From the NCBI RefSeq assembly GCF_020509005.1, contig NC_063019.1, positions 2,852,001 through 2,916,000 of the forward strand: DNA of 64,000 nt, read 5' to 3'. Below the pieces are notes generated by a model. The model saw nothing but the letters and a program-made list of their open reading frames with translations. It made no database searches and was not told the DNA's origin. The DNA comes from Fulvia fulva. Its lineage: Eukaryota > Ascomycota > Dothideomycetes > Mycosphaerellales > Mycosphaerellaceae. The position numbers and the translations under genes were made by a program. Below, piece by piece: positions 54,524 to 64,000 of this stretch (position 1 is the first letter of the stretch; every line of letters begins with the position of its first letter).

Positions 54524-57400
54524 ATTATCCTTATCTTTATTCTTATCGCCGCGGCTACTACTACGACCCTTATTACCGCGGCTATTACTACGGTTATTAC
54601 TACGGCTACTACTACGGTCACTCTCCTTTTGACTAGTATCTATAGGTGCTGTTTTATCCTCTGCTTCTACTAAGGTTTCTCCGGAGAAGGTTATAAAGAC
54701 TAATTGACCGTTAGTTATTACTAGTACGGTATCGCGTATCTATTCGAGGTAACGCTTAGTAAGCTTTTATAGTAACATTTTGTTACGCTTCTACTCGTTA
54801 TATAGAGAAGCACCGTAGGCTAGAGCCTACTTCTACTAAATAGTAAGTAGGAAGTGTCTACTAAGGTCGTCGTACTCGGCGTAGTTATACTTAAGCATCT
54901 TAGTCTATAAAACTAACTAGTCTAAGTACTAGTTATCGATTCTACGTACGCTAGCCTTCTAAAGCCTCGACAGCTTAAGCGTAAGCTACCGCTTACGTAG
55001 TATATCGTCTAGACTATACTAATCCTTAAGAGCCTAGTATTTTGCTCTAAGGGTATTCTAGCCGTATATTAGCTCTTACCCTAGCTCTATCGTCGTATAG
55101 ATAAGGTAGGTAATAAGCTTTAATCGCGTAGTAGTAAAGATGTCGTATATCCGTTACCTTCGGTCTACGTCTATTTATTATAGCTTAATAAGGTCTCTTA
55201 ATATAGCGTCTCCTACCGTATATACTTATTAGATTTCCTTAAACGTTAAGTAAGTAGGCTCTATTAGCTCGTTACTTAGTTAGTAAGGATCTATATACTT
55301 CTAGACATTTAAAGACTCTACGTAGAGCTCTAGCTAATAGTCAAACTTGTCCTATTAGTTATAGCTCTTTAGAACTACGGTACCCTACCTTAGGGTACCG
55401 GTAGTTACCGGCGTCTCGGTAGTAGCTATAACTACAAAATAGGTTATAGGCTAGTAAAAGTTCTACGCGGGTTTACTAGGCCTAGGGAATACTACTGTAC
55501 TAGTTGTAGTAGTAGTACTATAACGATATAAACTCTACTTTAGAGCTTCCTTATTATAGCGAATATTAGTAAGCGCTAACCGGGCTTATAACTATTACGT
55601 TAGAAGTGTAGGAAGTTATTATACGGGCTTATATAGGGTGTTTTAAAAGCAGGTTATGTATTATATATGTCTATCTAGAATAGATAAGTGTTGCTCTTAA
55701 AGAGGCTATAGGTAACTAATTAGTTACCTAATTCTTAGCGTACGTAGCCTTAAGTTTTAATAATAGGATATTGCCTATATATACGCTCGGATTGCGACAG
55801 GTAGTACCTAGCTATACTTGTTCTAGAGATATACTGTTACGTGCCTAGGCGGACGTCTAGTGAATAGCAGTTGGTCACGTGACTCGACACGGGCCGGCCC
55901 GTATACCTCGGCTTATATATTAACTTTCCGTACCTCGTGCTCCTCTTAGATAGCCTATCTAACAACTTCGTTATTTGCCCTATATTAAGAACGGCTCCCT
56001 TATATATACCTACTTCTTAGTAGCTCTTCTAGATTTATATAAGCCCTTAAGCTTAAATTTATCTTCTTCTATAATCCTACTAAGGATACTAAAGTTGTAT
56101 ACTATATTATGTCTTGTCTATATTAGCGTATTAAGGATCTCTTTAGTTATAGCCTCTTCTTAGAGTTTTAGAGTCTTACCCTTAATGTTGTTAAAAGACA
56201 CTTCTATTAGGTCATTAATTATAAAGAATGCTAATTAGCTCTCTATCTTATATCTCTAAAGGTTGAACTATCTCTTCTAATTGTCCCTCCTAAGAATTAA
56301 GATTTTGCCTCCCTTCTCCTCTATCTTCTCTTAGTATAAATCTATAATAGATTAGATGTAATAAAACAAGGTGTATATGTTCTAAAGTAGTGGCTTAGAT
56401 CCTACTAAGGCTTCTAGTATAGAATAGGAAAGTTCGTAGGTATAGATACTAAGGCCTACTTAGTAAAGTAAAGAAGGAGCGGTATAAGGTCTCGGGGCTA
56501 GGACACAGGTCTGTCTCTCCTAGTAGAGCTTTAAATGACTTACTTAAAGTCCTTCTTAATAGTATCTCGAATCTTTAAGGTATTGGCTTTAAGTAAGCCG
56601 TATAGAGTCCTTATCTAGGTTACCTATTACTTAGTATCAAACTAAGCTCCTTAATAGGATAGACGGGGTAGACTTCTAATTCCTAGATATTTTCTGCTAC
56701 GATAGTAAGGGATATAAGTAACCTATACTAATATAGGTTGCTCTTATTCCTATATAAACTTGGGCTTATAACCTATTTAATAGGTACGGGTAGATAGTAG
56801 CGGAGTAGAGTAAGAGATTAATCTTCAACTGACTAATAGTACGAGTATATAGCAATATATTAGGAACTAATATATTGATTATATTAGATTCTATCTAAGC
56901 TAAAGGGAAGAGAAGGTATCTCCCTATAAGCTAAGTTATCGTAGATGCCTTATGCTACTAGATCACTTCCTAATTATTGACTCCCTTTAAGATGCTACAT
57001 CTTAATAGTATACGTATATACCCGAGGTTCTATACTAGCGTACTACGCCTAGCAAATAACGACCTATTCCCTAATTAAAGCTAAGGTTAACTACTTATCG
57101 AGGCCTCCGAAGGCGATAGCGAGGAGCTAGATAAATACGCGGTTAAGGCGATTATAGATAGTAGATAGACTAGTAGAGCTAAGAAGTATATAAAGTATAC
57201 CGTCCGTTAGGAAGGTAGTACTATTATAGAAGTGCCTTATAGCAAATTAAAAGGTAGTACCGAGGAAGCGATAGTAGATTATTATTATAAGAACCCGTTA
57301 GCGGCCGGTCTACTACCTAGATAGCGTAAGCCTAAAGGTCAGATATTAGACGACCTAGATATCGTTACCGATAGTCGACCCTACGACGCCCGCGTAATAT
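54524..57400. repeat. RIPed retroelement remnants, family uncertain
   Basis: AT-rich, stop-filled DNA almost without CA and TG steps. The minus strand near 54540-54720 reads as a mutated Ser/Arg-rich, gag-like protein end. From about 55848 a stretch with TGTTACGTGCC..., CACGTGACTCG and TATATATT resembles an LTR with promoter features. From about 57040 the plus strand reads as a mutated pol C-terminus of element A that leads into its 3' LTR. I cannot divide this stretch into complete elements. Confidence 0.5.
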
Positions 57401-57829
57401 AGATATAACTTAAGGCAAGCTAAGGCTTAATATATAGTTAGCTTATCTAAGGTATACTACGGTATAATATAGACTCGACTTGAGGCTTACTACGGTAAGA
57501 TATATAGTCTCTCTACGGTTAACCCGACGTAAGCTAGCGCTTCCTAATAGTACGGTTCTTCTTTACGGATATACCCTACGGCGATATATTTCCGCGTACG
57601 AGGGCGTACGGCGGTTTAAGAAGGGGGGTAGTGTTACGGTTCACCTCGTAAGACTATACTTAGTATTATATAACCTAGTACGCTAGCGCACCCGGACCCT
57701 AGACCCTAACCTCGACGCTTACTTTATTGTAGCTTTGCGACTTTCTTATCTTCTCTTCTTCGTAGAACTTATTCAATTCTAAGGTATTAATACGTTTACG
57801 CCCTATCTTACGCCTTACCTATATTAATA
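57401..57829 (+). repeat. 3' end of LTR element A with polypurine tract and LTR
   Basis: Internal 3' sequence matches the inverse of 28254-28441 and 38418-38488. A purine tract (AAGAAGGGGGGTAG) ends at 57631, and the 198-bp LTR runs 57632-57829, beginning TGTTACGG and ending ATATTAATA. A truncated LINE begins immediately after. This copy is in the opposite orientation to the one at the left of the block. Confidence 0.68.
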
Positions 57830-59533
57830 TCGGGAGCCTTCGACTACGTATTATACCCGCGGCTACTCTATATCTTAAGGTCGAAAGGACTCCCTAAGTA
57901 GCTTATTAACTTCGTACGGTCCTACCTCTAAACTGTAGTATATCGATCCTAGTCGGTTAGTATAAAAGCCTATTTTAAGTAGTCTATACTAGAATCCCGT
58001 AAGGCTTAACGCTAGTACCTATTCTGTTCCTCTTCTTTATAGCAACGCTGCTCCTAGCCCTAGAATCCTAGAACACCGCTACGAGCGGCTTCGTAGACGA
58101 CACAAACATCCTAGCGTAGTCTTCCTCGACTAAGGAGAACTATAGGCTACTAGAAGAGAAGTATAAGATCTACGAGGACTAGGCTAGGAGGTATAGGGCT
58201 CGGTTTACCCTAGAAAAGTATAACCTAATATACTTTACGCGCCGGCTACGGTTCTATAATATATAAGCTTCTATCTAGATATAGGGGTATACGACTAACC
58301 CGGTAAATTAGCTTAGGATCCTCGGACTATAGGTAGACCCGGCGCTACGGTAGAGGAAGTACGTATAGGTAATACTACGGAAAGCTAAACAGAATATAGT
58401 ATTATACTAGAGGCTTACTACGTCTATATAGGGGGCGGACTTTCGGTAGTTACGACTTCTATATACGGCTATTATACGGCTAGTCCTTACCTATAGTAGC
58501 TAAGTATAGTCCTTAGGCGAGAGGGCCTACCTATTAAAGGGACTCGTCGCGCCGTTAGCGAAGATCTAAAACTAATGCCTAAGGAAGGTCACCGGGGCAT
58601 TTAAGTCGATACTAATAAGGATACTTAAGTACGAGACCGCTATACCGCCGATCGACCTATATATCTAGGGACTACGGACCTCCTACTTAGGCAAGTCGGT
58701 ATAGTACCTAGTATAGAAGGTCATCGTTAGTATAGTCGTAAGGGCCCGCGAATTAGTACTAGCGTATAAGGGCATTCGACCCGGAAACGAGCCGAACTAC
58801 CGGGTAAGGGACGAATAGCTAGTAATATAATAGGAGGGTAAGAAATCGTTTATAGAGCAACTATAGAAAGAGAGGTGGAACAACCAGGTTGTAGGGCATA
58901 GTAGACGCCCTTAGCTAGCGGGACAACCTAAGGAATAGTCAGCTACAAAATCCGCGGTTAAGCACCCCCCGAAGCTTATCTACTACCGCCTTACGAGGGT
59001 ATAGAGTAGTATAGCAACCTAACTACGAAGCGAACATATCGGCCTCTAGGGGTACCTGTTATAGAGGAAGGTTCTAGAATACACGAATACTAGCTGCCCC
59101 TACGGCTATTACTCCTAGAATGTACGGTACGTACTCCTCGTCTGTCCGAGGTAGTCGCTAGGAAGGGGGGAGTGGATAGTAAAGGCGAGGAACTAGACGA
59201 TTGGGGCACTTCTTAACAACGTTAAGGACTTACGGCGTATTACAAACTAGATACTAGAGAAGGGCTGGCTGGAATAGTATCGCCTAGTAGGAGTAGTGTA
59301 GGAAGAGAGGACACGGCGTAGCGCGACGAGACCGGCCGGGAGCTGGGGCTAACGAGGTAGTGACATGGACTACGTACGTTCAGAGGGAAAGCTAATCTAG
59401 ACAAGGAGAAGTCGGGGGCGGGAAGGGTTTTCACCTATTCGGGTTTCCCTTTGTACATAACAATAGATATATACCTGCATAGGCCGAATAGGGTCCTAGA
59501 ACAGGGGAATGACAAATCTATCTATCTATATAT
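57830..59533 (+). mobile_element. 5'-truncated, RIPed LINE of the first family
   Basis: The match starts at the equivalent of position 32828 in the intact LINE (TCGGGAGCCTTCGACTACG, the LDISGAFD motif of reverse transcriptase) and runs to the 3' UTR and an ATCT/TA tail near 59515-59533. 5' truncation is usual for incomplete target-primed reverse transcription. Stops from C-to-T changes are frequent, including in the FVDD neighbourhood. No clear target duplication was found. Confidence 0.83.
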
Positions 59534-59603
59534 ATATACTTAAGTCTAATAGCGACGAGATGCGACGGGCTGTATATGGGCACAAGGCAGAAGTAGCAGA
59601 GGC

Positions 59604-60086
59604 ATGCAAGAGGACGAGTACACCAAGCTCACAGTCAACAGTCCTCTCGCTGCCGCCAGGGCGTTTGGGAGTCTTGGGGAGAAGTTCAATTCCGTGTACA
59701 TGTCCGGCGAGGGAGCGGTGATGGATAAGGAGGGTGGGATGCTTTTCGCGAGGGTGAAGGGGAAGGCGGAGAGGGAGTTGCTGAACCTACAAGAGGAGTC
59801 ATCAAGTTCAAAGGTCTATAATGTCAGGCCAGGAGGAATCAATCCTGAGGGAAAGTATCTAGCTGAGAGGACACCGGATTGGGCGGTTAGGTCTATTCAT
59901 ATGTTGGGAAATGTGTTTGAGAGGTTCTACAAGAACATGGTGATCTCAACGGAGAGTCTGGCGAAGGCGACTGTTGGGCTTGCGGTGGGGCATGGGGAGC
60001 CTGTACCGGCAGGGAGGGGTGTGGAGGAAGGTGGAAGACTACTAAGGAATACGGCACTCAGGGATTTGGCGGAGAGGGCAGGGTGA
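59604..60086 (+). pseudogene. NAD(P)-dependent epimerase-like protein, 5'-truncated
   Basis: 160 codons resembling the C-terminal part of atypical SDR/NAD-dependent epimerase-family proteins: SPLAAARAFGSLGEKFNSVY, MSGEGA, LFARVKGKAERELL and YNVRPGGINPEG. The N-terminal Rossmann fold and its Gly-rich NAD motif are missing; upstream the reading runs into the LINE tail within about 70 bp. The simplest reading is that transposon insertion or deletion removed the 5' half of the gene. An internal ATG at 59604 could allow a short product, but it would lack the cofactor site. Confidence 0.6.
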
Positions 60087-60294
60087 ACGACACATCGACA
60101 GGCAATGCACACAGCTTTCTATTTCCCTCTTGGAATCTATTCACAGCGTGTGTAAGTCTTGCTTATCGGATATGTGACTACATGATTCAGCTCATGCATC
60201 GCCACGACGGTTCATGGAGAGGCTTGTGGGATGCTTCAGTCAGCTGCAACTGGGTACCAGCATTCAACGGGGCAAGAGAACCCAAGCCCTCAAT

Positions 60295-60958
60295 TCAACA
60301 GAGCCGTGAAGAGGATCTCGAAGATTGAGTGAAGACTTCATGTCTTTCGGGACTCTGGCTGTAGTGTGCCGCTGAGGACCCATAGTATACCAATCCCCTG
60401 ATGTTCGAGATGGATTGCAAAGATGGTGAAAAACTGAGCATGCAGGCAGTTTCATTGTTCTCGTTATACTGTACAGCTGGGTAATGATCGTTCGAGTGCT
60501 TGTTGTGGTTAGCTCGTAACCCTGTCGATATTGGCTGCAGTGCAGCCTTCTGAACCGTGTAAATGTTTCCTCCCTTTCCTGTTCCATATGCTCCTTCAAT
60601 GCGCGACATTGCCTCACAAAGAGCACTCGCATCCACGGTATTGTCCCTGGTTTCGTCAGCGAGGGGTCGCTTCTTGAGCAACGTATTTTCACTCACTCTT
60701 GAAGCATAGTTCTTCCCGTCCAACCATGGCGTGCCAGGGTACACTCACATCACTTTTAACCATGTCGGAGTCATCATTGGAGGCCAAGTCGCCGAGATCG
60801 CCGAGATCGATAGTGATGCCCCCAGCTTCAGCGCGAGGAGCGACCATCAAGTCACCAGCGGCGCGAGGGACGATGTCTGTGTCATGACCGACTGGACCAG
60901 CGATCACACCGATGGTGTCGAGAGCGGCCAGTGTACTGAGGAGTAGGAGGAACTTCAT
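60295..60958 (-). CDS. Candidate small secreted protein
   Basis: The ATG at 60958 opens MKFLLLLSTLAALDTIGVIAG, a clear signal peptide with likely cleavage after VIA. A segment with PRAAGDLMVAPRAEAGG and an acidic Asp-rich stretch follows. This exon is open to 60689. A protein-like frame in a different phase runs 60744-60295 and contains two Cys. An intron at 60673-60748 (76 bp, GTGAGT donor, CTCAAG acceptor) joins the two in phase 0 to give 195 residues, but the branch site is weak. An intron at a second GTGAGT (50 bp, CTGAC branch, CCAG acceptor) leads into a third frame. The signal peptide is the firm part; the 3' structure is uncertain. No domain is recognised. Confidence 0.45.
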
Positions 60959-61506
60959 GTTGGACGTGATCAATTACCTGCCTGATGAGCTTGTTGGCTG
61001 GAGTGATGATCTGTCCAATATACGACGCTGAGCGTGCTACTTATGCTGTCCCAAATGCGGTGCCATGCCACATATGGATGTGTTCGGCTGGAAACGCTCT
61101 CGCGAAACATTAGAATTCGCTCTGTGACCAGGCAAGCAGGATTTTCGACATGTTGGTATCACCGAGTGGCCCATCGGCAATTGGAGTAGGCTCGTTGTGG
61201 TAATCGCAAAAAGTCAGCCGCGTGAAGATAGTTCTCTTGATGGGTGGAAGAAGCTTCGCGCAAGACATCGTAGCTTTCGCATACCAACGAAGCGCACCTA
61301 CCCGGCCTGTAGATGTTCTATATTGAGCGCGGTTTGCAAATCCCACATGGCTCGAGATCGTGGAAGTATCGAAGGTCGCAGGTGGAACGATGTGCCTGTG
61401 CCTGGAAAGTCGAACCAACATAAAGTTGAAGTCAGAGCGGAGAACCCAGGATCGCATTGGATAGGGCTAAGGCTGATCATAACGAGCTGCATTGGGTTTG
61501 TGTTTT
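60959..61506. other. Intergenic stretch, nothing recognised
   Basis: This holds the presumed promoter of the secreted-protein gene. Frames on both strands at 61110-61577 are not protein-like. The right end is the target site of the MITE. Confidence 0.35.
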
Positions 61507-61840
61507 CCCAGTCTCTACGGACACGTTCCTCGGACACGACCCTTCGGCTAAGTGTTCAAATCCTAATCAAATCCTAAGCAAATCTAATCAACACGCGGAG
61601 GGCTCGACTTTTTTGGAAGATACTGCCTAACCCTCCTAACCCTCCTAACCCCTACCCTCCTAATCCTTACCCTTCCTAACCGGGCAGGGTGTTATACGTA
61701 GTATCGCAAGGTTGTCGAGGATCGAACAACTCCACGCTCAATCGCGGGAGTAAGGCTCGAAGTTAGGGTCCAGAAAGTAGACTTTGGCACAACCGTTAGC
61801 CGGAGGGTCGTGTCCGAGGAACGTGTCCGTAGACACTGGG
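61507..61840. mobile_element. Mutator-like MITE with 45-bp terminal inverted repeats
   Basis: The 334-bp element has terminal inverted repeats at 61507-61551 and 61796-61840 that match over 45 bp with two mismatches (start CCCAGTCTCTACGGACACG; other end CCCAGTGTCTACGGACACG). It is flanked by TTGTGTTTT at 61498-61506 and 61841-61849, a perfect 9-bp target duplication, which is the length typical of Mutator-like elements. It encodes nothing. The interior contains C-rich runs CCTAACCCTCCTAACC at about 61628-61665 that resemble degenerate telomeric repeat. Confidence 0.82.
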
Positions 61841-61849
61841 TTGTGTTTT

Positions 61850-62233
61850 AGCCGCTAGCGATGAACGCTCGATGTCAGGTGCTGGGTAAGCTCATGGTCC
61901 TGGGTCTCAAGCAAGCAGATCATCTGAAGTAGGTGAGTACAGACTATGAAGATGTGTTATGGTAGTCGGACGGAGAAGGTGGCATCAATGAGGGGCGGGT
62001 CCTAGCATATTTGACCGATCGCCAGATGCAGGTGTATCTCTTGAGGTCATGGTCTTGTCGCGTCTGATCATTCATTCATGATCAATGTCGTGGAAGGTGG
62101 GGGCGCTGGCACGTGCTTATGACAGGGATTTCCGAAGTCAGAAGTGGCTGTTCGACTTTTGGCAACCACCTGTTCAAGCATTTTTCCATCGCTGTTTGGG
62201 ATAAGAACGATCCAACACCGAAGCAATTCAATA
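61850..62233. promoter_or_regulatory. Upstream region of URB1
   Basis: About 380 bp between the MITE and the URB1 start must contain its promoter unless that lies further upstream. No specific motif could be assigned. The MITE therefore sits roughly 0.4 kb upstream of an essential-type gene. Confidence 0.3.
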
Positions 62234-64000
62234 ATGTCTAAGCGCGAAAGACAGCAGGACGAAGACGATAGACCACCAAAGCGACCGCGACCGGATCATC
62301 AGCCAGTGCAGACACAAGAGGTCACATTCGCGCGACAACTGCAGGATTTCCTCGTCTTTCGTCAGGACGGGATCCAACAATTGAGGAATGGCATCGCCTC
62401 CTTCAAACTGTTCCTCGAGAGCATCTTGTATCACAAAGAAGAGGACAACCGGGGCCGTCAAATCTCCATACTTCGCGAGTACCTCGAGAAGCAAAAGCCA
62501 GCCGATGCGACCGACTTAGAACATCCATTCTTGTCGCAGTTGTGGCAAGCATGGTCCTTCGCCAATCAGAACAATCACGATTCTCTGGCATCCTCCGTCA
62601 GTGCGGCTCTTGCGCTACTTTTGAAGACTCTGTCCGGCATCCTCGACCTTCGCGAGCACGGCCTGCTGTTATGCCGGACGGTACTTCAGAACCAACATCT
62701 ACGGCTGGTCAAACGCTGCCTAGACGCGCCGAAGCATAAGGACTTTGTGATCTCGCCATCATTGCGGCTTCTTACAGAAGTCGTCAGCTTTGACGGTGGC
62801 GTCTCGGCAAGAGAGCTGTACAAGCGCAGAGAGCAGACCTTCGATACGCGTACACTTCGACGACTTCTTAGCCTGGTGAAGCTGGATTTCCCCGAAGACG
62901 AAGCGCGGCGGAAGCCAGCTGTCAGGACGCTTGCCTTGAGATATGTGTTAGCACTGTTCAAGTATCTACACGAAGGCGGCAAGGCCGATGTGTTGAAAGA
63001 TAAACCGCTATGTGGCGCACTATTCCAGCACATACAAGACGATCCAGCCGAGCTAGTCACTGACTTGCTCTCCACAATCGAACAGAATGTGCTCAGAGAT
63101 GAAGCAATCCCTCGCTCAGCAAAGGCGTCTCTACTGACATCACGAAATCTCGAACGAATCACTACAATCGCTAGTCAGGCTCCAGAGGAGCATCAAGCGG
63201 CTGACAGAGCCTTCGACTGGCTTCGATCAGTTTGTACCACACCCAAGTATGGGATTCTGAGGCACAGCGGCTGGTATCCGCCCGGCACAACCACATCTGC
63301 TGTGTCTAAGTCAAGCACGAGCATCGATCTTGGCCTGGACAGCTTGGAATTCTACGACCGCGAAGAAGCGATCAATCTGAGAAACACCACCTTGCTCTCA
63401 TGGACTTCCACACTACATGCCCATAACAATGAGCGTGAAAGAGGCCTGCTCTTAGCTTGTTTCACGGCCGCACCAGAGCTTGTCGCGCCGTACTTTGGTG
63501 AGAAGACGATGCAATTGGACCCGAAGCTTTCCAATACGTGGGTCGGATACGCTTCTCTCATGTTTGAAGTCGTGGCTTTGCCAGTGCCTGAGCACCTCGG
63601 AGCAGGCGATGACTGGGCCGACCTGCCTCCGCAGACCGCAATTGTGCTTGAGAGTCTTATTCCTCGACCACTGACACAGAAGATATTGGTTCGATGCTTG
63701 AACCAGAACCATGACTTGGTAGCTTTCTTTGCGACACGGATCCTGATTTTGGCCCTCGAGAAGGTCCAGGTCGTGATCAAGGACATTGGCAGACATCCGA
63801 ACGGTGGTCACCAGAACATCTGGAACGAAGCCTTGGAGAGACTCGTACAACGATTCGCCGAGCGATGTCCCAGCATCAAGGACGTTATTGCAGCGTTCCG
63901 ACAACTGGCCGATGATGACGAGCATATCATGCAGCGTGAGGCAATCACAAGACTGCTGGGTCTCTACTACCAAGTTCTGCCGCAACAGGCGTTAGAAGAG
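62234..64000 (+). CDS. URB1: Ribosome biogenesis protein Urb1/Npa1, N-terminal part
   Basis: An open frame of 589 codons from the ATG at 62234 to the window edge, with no stop, so the gene continues outside. A basic, nuclear-localisation-like start (RPPKRPRP) is followed by the helical-repeat Npa1 domain of 60S biogenesis factors, with LEHPFLSQLWQAWSFANQN, FVISPSLRLLTEVVSFDGG, YKRREQTF and DWLRSVCTTPKYGI as recognisable conserved blocks. Urb1/Npa1 is a large (usually over 1,500 residues) nucleolar scaffold acting with snoRNAs and helicases, Dbp7 among its functional neighbours, in early large-subunit assembly. Start chosen as the first ATG after a non-coding leader. Confidence 0.85.
   Translation, partial: MSKRERQQDEDDRPPKRPRPDHQPVQTQEVTFARQLQDFLVFRQDGIQQLRNGIASFKLFLESILYHKEEDNRGRQISILREYLEKQKPADATDLEHPFLSQLWQAWSFANQNNHDSLASSVSAALALLLKTLSGILDLREHGLLLCRTVLQNQHLRLVKRCLDAPKHKDFVISPSLRLLTEVVSFDGGVSARELYKRREQTFDTRTLRRLLSLVKLDFPEDEARRKPAVRTLALRYVLALFKYLHEGGKADVLKDKPLCGALFQHIQDDPAELVTDLLSTIEQNVLRDEAIPRSAKASLLTSRNLERITTIASQAPEEHQAADRAFDWLRSVCTTPKYGILRHSGWYPPGTTTSAVSKSSTSIDLGLDSLEFYDREEAINLRNTTLLSWTSTLHAHNNERERGLLLACFTAAPELVAPYFGEKTMQLDPKLSNTWVGYASLMFEVVALPVPEHLGAGDDWADLPPQTAIVLESLIPRPLTQKILVRCLNQNHDLVAFFATRILILALEKVQVVIKDIGRHPNGGHQNIWNEALERLVQRFAERCPSIKDVIAAFRQLADDDEHIMQREAITRLLGLYYQVLPQQALEE

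Noticed and set aside
54427..54636. A Tyr/Gly repeat protein (YYGYYYGYYYG) in the RIPed block
   Set aside because: It is the antisense reading of a Ser/Arg-rich gag-like end, in DNA full of RIP changes.
1..64000. A biosynthetic cluster, virus-derived island or other novel multi-gene system
   Set aside because: The non-transposon genes are unrelated housekeeping or orphan genes with independent promoters. No backbone enzyme, coordinated cassette or viral gene set was seen.

Overview
The window is nuclear DNA of a filamentous ascomycete (Pezizomycotina, most likely Dothideomycetes). The evidence is short GT-AG introns of about 46-85 bp with CTAAC/CTGAC-like branch points, compact gene spacing, typical fungal housekeeping genes, expanded F-box/2EXR-like and Clr5 families, Tad1-type LINEs, and repeats carrying the C-to-T (CpA to TpA) signature of repeat-induced point mutation (RIP). 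The exact genus cannot be read from the sequence.

Layout. 1-15 kb is gene-rich: a SUN-domain nuclear-envelope protein, a 2EXR-like protein, pantoate-beta-alanine ligase (PAN6), the DEAD-box helicase DBP7, gamma-tubulin complex protein GCP4, a small two-exon charged protein, a second 2EXR-like protein, and a Clr5/ZZ gene that looks frameshifted. 16-20 kb holds a tandem pair of F-box paralogues, the first broken by two in-frame stops, and a small 2EXR-like two-exon gene. 20.2-23.3 kb is a multi-membrane-span gene destroyed by a stop, a frameshift and a 1,069-bp fold-back Tc1/mariner-type element with a TA duplication. BUB3 and GPN2 follow, divergently arranged.

27.5-59.5 kb is a 32-kb transposon nest. 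Its skeleton is RIP-mutated LTR retrotransposons: family A with LTRs of about 200 bp, and family B with two 406-bp LTRs. Several Tad1-like LINEs lie inside it. An un-RIPed LINE with intact ORF1 and ORF2 (29549-34528) sits inside an older, heavily RIPed copy of its own family, which itself sits in LTR element A; both insertions have 15-bp target duplications. A second, divergent and CpG-poor LINE (38489-about 43345) is also un-RIPed but carries one nonsense codon. A third copy of the first family lies inverted inside element B, again with a 15-bp duplication, and a 5'-truncated fourth copy ends the block.

At 59.5-64 kb single-copy DNA resumes: a 5'-truncated NAD(P)-dependent epimerase-like gene abutting the transposons, a candidate secreted-protein gene, a 334-bp MITE with 45-bp inverted repeats and a 9-bp duplication (Mutator-like), and the first 589 codons of URB1/NPA1.

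The housekeeping genes do not form one pathway. DBP7 and URB1 both serve 60S ribosome assembly; SUN protein, GCP4 and BUB3 all serve nuclear envelope, microtubule or mitotic functions; in fungi such proximity is usually incidental. No new multi-gene system was found. The strongest observations are the time-ordered nested retrotransposition with and without RIP, the fold-back element in a dying membrane-protein gene, and the MITE.
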